This document shows positions 7,244 through 11,755 of a DNA stretch of 11,755 nt, piece by piece (within the stretch, counting starts at the first letter, position 1; each line of letters opens with the position of its first letter). The notes beneath the pieces are model-generated. The model had not been told where the DNA came from, made no database searches, and saw only the letters and a list, made by a program, of their open reading frames with translations. Source of the stretch: Ignavibacteriaceae bacterium (GTDB lineage: Bacteria > Bacteroidota > Ignavibacteria > Ignavibacteriales > Ignavibacteriaceae); NCBI GenBank assembly GCA_031292465.1, contig JARLHB010000303.1:1-11755 (forward strand), given 5' to 3'. Made by a program: the position numbers and the translations under genes.

Positions 7244-8656
7244 TTATAATTTGTAAGCCTTCTTAGCTAAATCATAAGCAAGCGCCTTTCCCATAATAAG
7301 TGCTTCATCAGTAGAGATAATGTGTCTTGCCACCATTCCTGCCAAATAGTTTGAATCAATTCTTCGTGAAAGGTCATGCCTTGCCGGGATGGAAAGAAAT
7401 GCCCTGGTGTCATCATTGAACCCGACAGTATTATAAATTCCGGCTGTTTCAGTCACACATTCCCTAAACCGTTTCATACCATGCAGGCTGTCGTTAAACC
7501 ACCAGGCAGGTCCTAGTTTTAGTGCAGGGTAATGCCCCGCCAGCGGAGCAAGCTCTCTTGAATATGTAGTCTCATCAAGCGTAAAAACAATAATTGTTAA
7601 ATCTTTATTGTTTCCAAATTCATTTAATAATTCATGCAGGTTCTTTGTGTACTCTGTCTGAACGGGGATATCCGCGCCTTTATCAAGGCCGAATTTATTT
7701 AGTATTTCAGTGTTATAGTTACGGAATACGCCGGGATGTATCTGCATTACAAGTCCGTCTTCCACGCTCATAGCCGCCATCTCCATAAGGAAATTTGCGG
7801 TAAAAAATCTTGAATCTTCTTCCGACGCATTTCCGTGCAGAGCTTTTTGGAATATTGCTTCTGATTCATTCTCACTTAATCGATGTGTGTATGTGCCGTA
7901 TACTCCCTGGTCAGTAGAAACAGCGCCCATTGATTTGAAAAATTCTCTTCTTGCCTTTATTGCACGGATATATTTTTTGTAGGAGGTAATTTCTATCCCG
8001 CTTATACCGCCTAACTTGTCGATTTCCAGTTTCCAGTTCTTTGATGTAATATTAACGACTGCATCAGGACGAAAACACGGGACTACTCTGCCGTTCCACC
8101 CGGATTCTTTTATTTGTTTATGATATTCCAGATTATCAGAAGCCCCGTCGGTTGTACTCAATACTTCAATATTAAGCCTGTTAAAGAGCACTCTTGGCAA
8201 AAATTCTTTGCTCTGTAACTGTTCCTGTATAGAATCATAGATATTCATAGCATTTTGCGAATTCAGTTTCTCCTGGATGCAGAATACTTCAGCAAGTTCA
8301 TGCTCAAGCCACATGCCTGTCGGCGTCCCCCTAAAGAGATAAAAATTATCGGCAAAAATCTGCCATATCTTCTTGTGGTCTCTTTCAACTTCGGTTCCGT
8401 CAACAGTAGGAATGCCCAGTGATTGCATGGGAATACCTTGAGAATAGAGCATTCTGAATAAATAATGATCGGGAATAATTATTAGTTCTGTAGGATCCGG
8501 GAAGGGTTTGTTCTTTGCCAGAAGCCGGGGGTCTACGTGCCCATGCGGGCTTATAATTGGCAGGTCCTTAACATTTAAATAAAGATTGTAAGCAATATCC
8601 CTGATTGTTTTATCCGGGTCAAAAAAGCGATATTTATTCAGCATTGTTTTTCCCAT
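7244..8656 (-). CDS. uxaC: Uronate (glucuronate/galacturonate) isomerase UxaC
   Basis: A 470-residue amidohydrolase-superfamily isomerase that converts D-glucuronate to D-fructuronate and D-galacturonate to D-tagaturonate, the entry step of the pathway. The metal-site motif HGHVDP covers residues 38-43. DHYLFRMLYSQG (63-74), IHPGVFRNYN (296-305), LGPAWWFNDS (381-390) and GFNDDTRAFLSIPARHD (412-428) follow. The last four blocks and the KKAYKL ending closely resemble the Caulobacter crescentus type of UxaC as I recall it, more than the E. coli type. It is the first gene of the cluster. The start is ambiguous. The ATG at 8656 has AGGGA ten bases upstream, while an in-frame ATG at 8644 has GGGA six bases upstream and would overlap the stop of the preceding short frame as ATGCTGA. 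The shorter protein loses only four residues. Confidence 0.94.
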   Translation of the reverse strand: MGKTMLNKYRFFDPDKTIRDIAYNLYLNVKDLPIISPHGHVDPRLLAKNKPFPDPTELIIIPDHYLFRMLYSQGIPMQSLGIPTVDGTEVERDHKKIWQIFADNFYLFRGTPTGMWLEHELAEVFCIQEKLNSQNAMNIYDSIQEQLQSKEFLPRVLFNRLNIEVLSTTDGASDNLEYHKQIKESGWNGRVVPCFRPDAVVNITSKNWKLEIDKLGGISGIEITSYKKYIRAIKARREFFKSMGAVSTDQGVYGTYTHRLSENESEAIFQKALHGNASEEDSRFFTANFLMEMAAMSVEDGLVMQIHPGVFRNYNTEILNKFGLDKGADIPVQTEYTKNLHELLNEFGNNKDLTIIVFTLDETTYSRELAPLAGHYPALKLGPAWWFNDSLHGMKRFRECVTETAGIYNTVGFNDDTRAFLSIPARHDLSRRIDSNYLAGMVARHIISTDEALIMGKALAYDLAKKAYKL

Positions 8657-8847
8657 TTAAAATTAATCCCTACACTAAAATAATAACGTTTGGCATCATA
8701 TAAAACTGTATAATTCAATTGCCGCAGCCTTAAGTTTGTAATAATGAATCTGTTATTTTTAGTAAAGGGAGTTAATAATTTTTCTAAATACAGCTTCGCC
8801 CGGTAAGTCACACTTTTAGTATATTCAAACCCGGGCGGTAATAGCAT
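8638..8847 (-). pseudogene. Possible remnant: C-terminal strands of an outer-membrane beta-barrel protein
   Basis: A 69-codon frame that I do not recognise by name. It has alternating polar and hydrophobic stretches, and the ending KRYYFSVGINFKW (residues 53-65) looks like the last strand of an outer-membrane barrel, with aromatic residues near the C-terminus. A full barrel would need hundreds more residues upstream. The frame is blocked by a TAG about 27 bases before the ATG, and no signal peptide is present. If real, it is the 3' end of a decayed porin or receptor gene that once preceded uxaC. Its TGA at 8638-8640 overlaps the alternative uxaC ATG (8644). It could equally be a chance open frame over the promoter region. 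Confidence 0.27.
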
Positions 8848-9420
8848 TGCCAGTTTACAAACGGTATTCAGCTATTCCTGAAGATTAAGGCTGTCACTTT
8901 AAGTATGGTCTTGTATAGGCGGTCTAATTAAAAAGGGAGCAGCTGCAATTTAGGGATTCAAAAAGCATAAGCTTGCAAGTGGATATACTAAGTGAGATTT
9001 GAAAGTCCTGCAAGTTGGCTGTAATAGTAAAGAATATAGAAACTAAACTGCAAAACTCATCATTTTTTTTGCTTAAGTTGATTAATTACCGCCTTATAAA
9101 ATAAAACCTTCCTTAAAAATGAAGATAAACCGTCTTCTGCCAGACAGCCTGATAATCAATTTTAATTACGAGCCTAATAATAATCCGACTTTATAAATAA
9201 GAATGGTTTGTATGTCTAAATCTTTGGTTTCCATGTAAAAGCTGGGTTAATTTTGATATTTTATTATTTACATTTCCACCTCTGAAAAAAGTAATTCTTT
9301 TACTAATCTTTCAGGGTGTTTGTGATTTTAGGCCAATGTCTTTGAGTTTACCAAAGTCTTATCAACAGATATTCCGGATGGATAATCTTTTTAATAATAT
9401 TCCAGTATAATTCACTATAA
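8657..9420. other. Divergent intergenic region between uxaC and the GH92 gene
   Basis: 764 bases without a convincing complete gene. It must hold the start signals for the hexuronate operon (leftward) and the mannosidase gene (rightward), yet no clear -35/-10 pair and no Bacteroidota-type TAnnTTTG box could be placed with confidence on either strand. The left part (to 8847) contains the barrel-like frame described separately. The rest is AT-rich with short, stop-interrupted frames. I found no tRNA, terminator or CRISPR-like repeat. An imperfect direct repeat (GCTTGCAAGTGG and CCTGCAAGTTGG, near 8970-9020) is too weak to interpret. Confidence 0.6.
9406..9411 (+). promoter_or_regulatory. Possible -10 element of the GH92 gene
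   Basis: A perfect TATAAT lies nine bases before the ATG at 9421. No matching -35 box stands 16-18 bases upstream. If used, transcription would start at or next to 9421, giving a leaderless message or a translation start at one of the downstream ATGs (9436, 9457). Such matches are frequent in AT-rich DNA. Confidence 0.25.
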
Positions 9421-11745
9421 ATGGTTTTCAAAAAAATGGAAAATTTACATAACAATATGAAAAGAATAATATTTTTGGCTTTTTTGGTTTCTAATTTATT
9501 ACTTGCCGGTGAAAAGACATCGACGAAGGATTTTGCAAATTATGTTAACCCATTAATAGGTACAGATTCAGAGCGTAAGTTGTCTAATGGCAATACTTAC
9601 CCGGCTATTGCATTGCCATGGGGAATGAATTTCTGGACCCCGCAAACCGGTAAAATGGGAGAAGGATGGCAATATACTTACAGTTCGCACAAAATTCTTG
9701 GCTTCAGGCAGACGCATATGCCTTCACCATGGATAAATGACTACGGTGCATTTTCCATAATGCCGGAAACAGGTTTATTAAAAGTTGATGAAGATGCAAG
9801 GGCAGCGTGGTTCAGCCATAAAAGAGAGACTGTTAAGCCATATTATTACCAGGTTTATCTTGGTGATTATGATACGTGGGTGGAAATGGCGCCCACGGAA
9901 AGGGCTGCTCAATTCCAGATTAAATATCCTAACTCCGGTAAAGCTTTTCTTGTTATAGATGCATTTGATAAGGGCTCCTATGTAAAAATCTTTCCTAAAG
10001 AAAAAAAGATAATCGGGTATTGCAGAAATTATGAAGAGAATGTACCTGACAATTTTCATAATTACTTTGTTATCTATTTCGATAAGGAAATTGACACAGC
10101 TTATACGTGGAGCGGAAAAGATATTCATAAGGGCAGCCTTGAAGAAGAAGGCGAACACGTTGGAGCAGCAATAAAATTTAAATTTGAAGGGGATAATATA
10201 GTCCATATTAAAGTTGCTTCATCTTTTATAAGTCCGGAACAGGCAGAATTAAATCTTCAAAGAGAAGTCGGAAACGATACCTTTGAACAAACAGTGGTAA
10301 AAGCTAAAGAAGCATGGAATGAAGGGCTGGGAAAGGTAGATGTTGAAGGCGGAACGGAAAGCCAGTTAAAAGTTTTTTACACTGCATTATACAGGACGAT
10401 GTTATTCCCAAGGAAGTTTTATGAATTTGATAAAGGAAACAATATAGTTCATTACAGCCCTTATAATGGCAAGGTACTTCCGGGATATATGTTTACTGAT
10501 AACGGCTTTTGGGATACCTTCAGGGCAGTATTTCCTTTATTCACAATTGTTCACCCTGATTTAACCAGCCATATTATGGAAGGGCTGGTTAATACATATA
10601 AAGAAAGCGGATGGCTGCCTGAATGGGCAAGCCCGGGACACAGAAACTGTATGATTGGTTCAAACTCTGCTTCGATAATAGCAGATGCCTACTTAAAAGG
10701 CATAAGAGGGTATGATATTAATACGCTTTATGAAGCGATTCTTAAAAATTCTGATAATGAAGGGCCGTTAAAATCCGTAGGCAGGCTTGGAGCAAAATAT
10801 TATAATGAATATGGATACATACCTTATGATGTAGATATCAATCAAAGCGTTGCAAGAACGCTTGAGTATTGTTATGATGATTTTACAATAATGAAATTAG
10901 CGCAGGAACTAAAAAAGCCTCAAAGCGAAATAGATATTTTTGCAAAACGCGCGCTTAATTATAAAAACGTTTTTGACCCTTCTATCAATTTTATGCGGGG
11001 TAGAAATAAAGACAAAAGCTGGAAAACTCCTTTTTCCCCTGATAAATGGGGCGATGAATTTACAGAAGGCTGTTCCTGGCATTATACATGGGCGGTCTTT
11101 CACGATCCACAGGGTCTTATAAATTTAATGGGCGGCAGGGAAAAATTTATATCCAGGCTGGATTCAGTTTTTACAGCTTCTCCTACATTTGATTTTTCAT
11201 ATTATAAAAGGCAGATACATGAAATAACGGAAATGGTTATAGCCGGAATGGGGCAGTATGCTCACGGCAATGAGCCTATTCAGCACGCAATCTATTTATA
11301 TGATTACGCAGGCGAGCCATGGAAAGCCCAAAAGCATGTACGTGAAACCATGGATTTGTTATACACAGCTGAACCTGACGGGTTATGCGGAGATGAAGAC
11401 ACGGGGCAAACATCTGCATGGTATGTTTTTTCTGCAATGGGATTTTATTCAGTCTGTCCCGGCGCCGGGCAGTATGCAATCGGCTCGCCGTTATTTAATA
11501 AAATTACTTTATACCTTGAAAACGGAAACACCTTCCGGATAAATGCGAAAAATAATTCTAAAGAAAATATTTATATAGAAAATGCAAAGCTAAACGGAAG
11601 CGGCTATACTAAAAATTATATCACTCATACTGATATAATTAACGGCGGCTCATTGGATTTTAATATGAGCAATGTTCCTAATTTTACTAAAGGCATAAAT
11701 AGCGATGATTTTCCGTATTCATTTTCAAACGAGCTGGAAAAATAA
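9421..11745 (+). CDS. Secreted GH92 alpha-mannosidase
   Basis: A 774-residue glycoside hydrolase family 92 exo-alpha-mannosidase, a calcium-dependent inverting enzyme that removes mannose from glycan ends. Residues 13-29 (MKRIIFLAFLVSNLLLA) form a type I signal peptide with no lipobox Cys, so it is likely periplasmic or secreted. The N-terminal beta-sandwich begins at YVNPLIGT (41-48) with GNTYPAIALPWGM (57-69). The (alpha/alpha)6 domain carries FTDNGFWDTFRAVFPL (358-373), LPEWASPGHRNCMIGSNSA (399-417), TEGCSWHYTW (548-557), HGNEP (615-619) and GDEDTGQTSAWYVFSAMGFY (657-676). Glu549 stands where glycosidase members have their general acid, whereas mannose-phosphate-specific members have Gln. 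The acidic pair near 658-660 would be the base. The C-terminal beta segment is complete, so the gene is intact. Starts at 9421, 9436 and 9457 are all possible, none with a Shine-Dalgarno site; the last gives the most compact signal peptide. Linkage specificity cannot be read from the sequence. Confidence 0.95.
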   Translation: MVFKKMENLHNNMKRIIFLAFLVSNLLLAGEKTSTKDFANYVNPLIGTDSERKLSNGNTYPAIALPWGMNFWTPQTGKMGEGWQYTYSSHKILGFRQTHMPSPWINDYGAFSIMPETGLLKVDEDARAAWFSHKRETVKPYYYQVYLGDYDTWVEMAPTERAAQFQIKYPNSGKAFLVIDAFDKGSYVKIFPKEKKIIGYCRNYEENVPDNFHNYFVIYFDKEIDTAYTWSGKDIHKGSLEEEGEHVGAAIKFKFEGDNIVHIKVASSFISPEQAELNLQREVGNDTFEQTVVKAKEAWNEGLGKVDVEGGTESQLKVFYTALYRTMLFPRKFYEFDKGNNIVHYSPYNGKVLPGYMFTDNGFWDTFRAVFPLFTIVHPDLTSHIMEGLVNTYKESGWLPEWASPGHRNCMIGSNSASIIADAYLKGIRGYDINTLYEAILKNSDNEGPLKSVGRLGAKYYNEYGYIPYDVDINQSVARTLEYCYDDFTIMKLAQELKKPQSEIDIFAKRALNYKNVFDPSINFMRGRNKDKSWKTPFSPDKWGDEFTEGCSWHYTWAVFHDPQGLINLMGGREKFISRLDSVFTASPTFDFSYYKRQIHEITEMVIAGMGQYAHGNEPIQHAIYLYDYAGEPWKAQKHVRETMDLLYTAEPDGLCGDEDTGQTSAWYVFSAMGFYSVCPGAGQYAIGSPLFNKITLYLENGNTFRINAKNNSKENIYIENAKLNGSGYTKNYITHTDIINGGSLDFNMSNVPNFTKGINSDDFPYSFSNELEK

Positions 11746-11755
11746 AAAAATCTGA

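Noticed and set aside
8935..9030. GGGATTCAAAA and nearby repeats resembling a tRNA T-arm
   Set aside because: No acceptor, D-arm or anticodon stem can be fitted around it on either strand.
9055..9075. Run of eight or more T on the plus strand that could be a terminator tail
   Set aside because: No stem-loop precedes it on either side and no gene ends nearby.
9268..9390. A minus-strand stretch of 41 codons that reads like protein (for example HPERLVKELLFSEVEM) with one internal stop
   Set aside because: It is short, broken by a TAA, has no start or ribosome site and resembles no family I can name. Such stretches occur by chance in AT-rich DNA, so I do not call a pseudogene.

Overview
The window carries a nearly complete hexuronate (galacturonate/glucuronate) catabolic cluster on the minus strand (positions 1 to about 8656). 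A separate secreted GH92 alpha-mannosidase gene lies on the plus strand (9421-11745), divergent from it. The DNA is moderately AT-rich. Most cluster genes have recognisable Shine-Dalgarno sites (GGAGGA, AAGGA, AGGGA). The protein set (full-length UxaA, the HGHxDP type of UxaC, a UxaE-type epimerase and GH92) fits an FCB-group bacterium of Bacteroidota/Ignavibacteriota character. This is a guess from gene style, since no marker gene is present.

In transcription order (right to left) the cluster reads uxaC (uronate isomerase), uxaA (altronate dehydratase), uxaB (tagaturonate reductase), kdgA (KDPG aldolase), kdgK (KDG kinase), an ExuT-like MFS transporter, and the first 235 codons of a tagaturonate epimerase (uxaE), which runs off the left edge. 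Together these would import hexuronate, isomerise it to tagaturonate or fructuronate, interconvert those two with UxaE, reduce tagaturonate to altronate, dehydrate it to 2-keto-3-deoxygluconate, phosphorylate that, and cleave it to pyruvate and glyceraldehyde-3-phosphate. No fructuronate reductase (UxuB), mannonate dehydratase (UxuA) or regulator is visible. The simplest reading is that UxaE channels the glucuronate branch into the galacturonate branch.

The genes are separated by 12 to 178 bases. The two largest gaps, kdgK-exuT and uxaC-uxaA, hold inverted repeats that could form hairpins in the transcript. The 764-base divergent region (8657-9420) has no convincing complete gene. A short minus-strand frame that looks like the last strands of an outer-membrane beta-barrel ends inside the start of uxaC. 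The GH92 gene has a signal peptide, the complete two-domain fold signature and the main catalytic motifs, and it ends 10 bases before the window edge.

Nothing here is a clearly new system. The points most worth a second look are the merged-branch pathway logic, the intercistronic hairpins, and the barrel-like frame upstream of uxaC.
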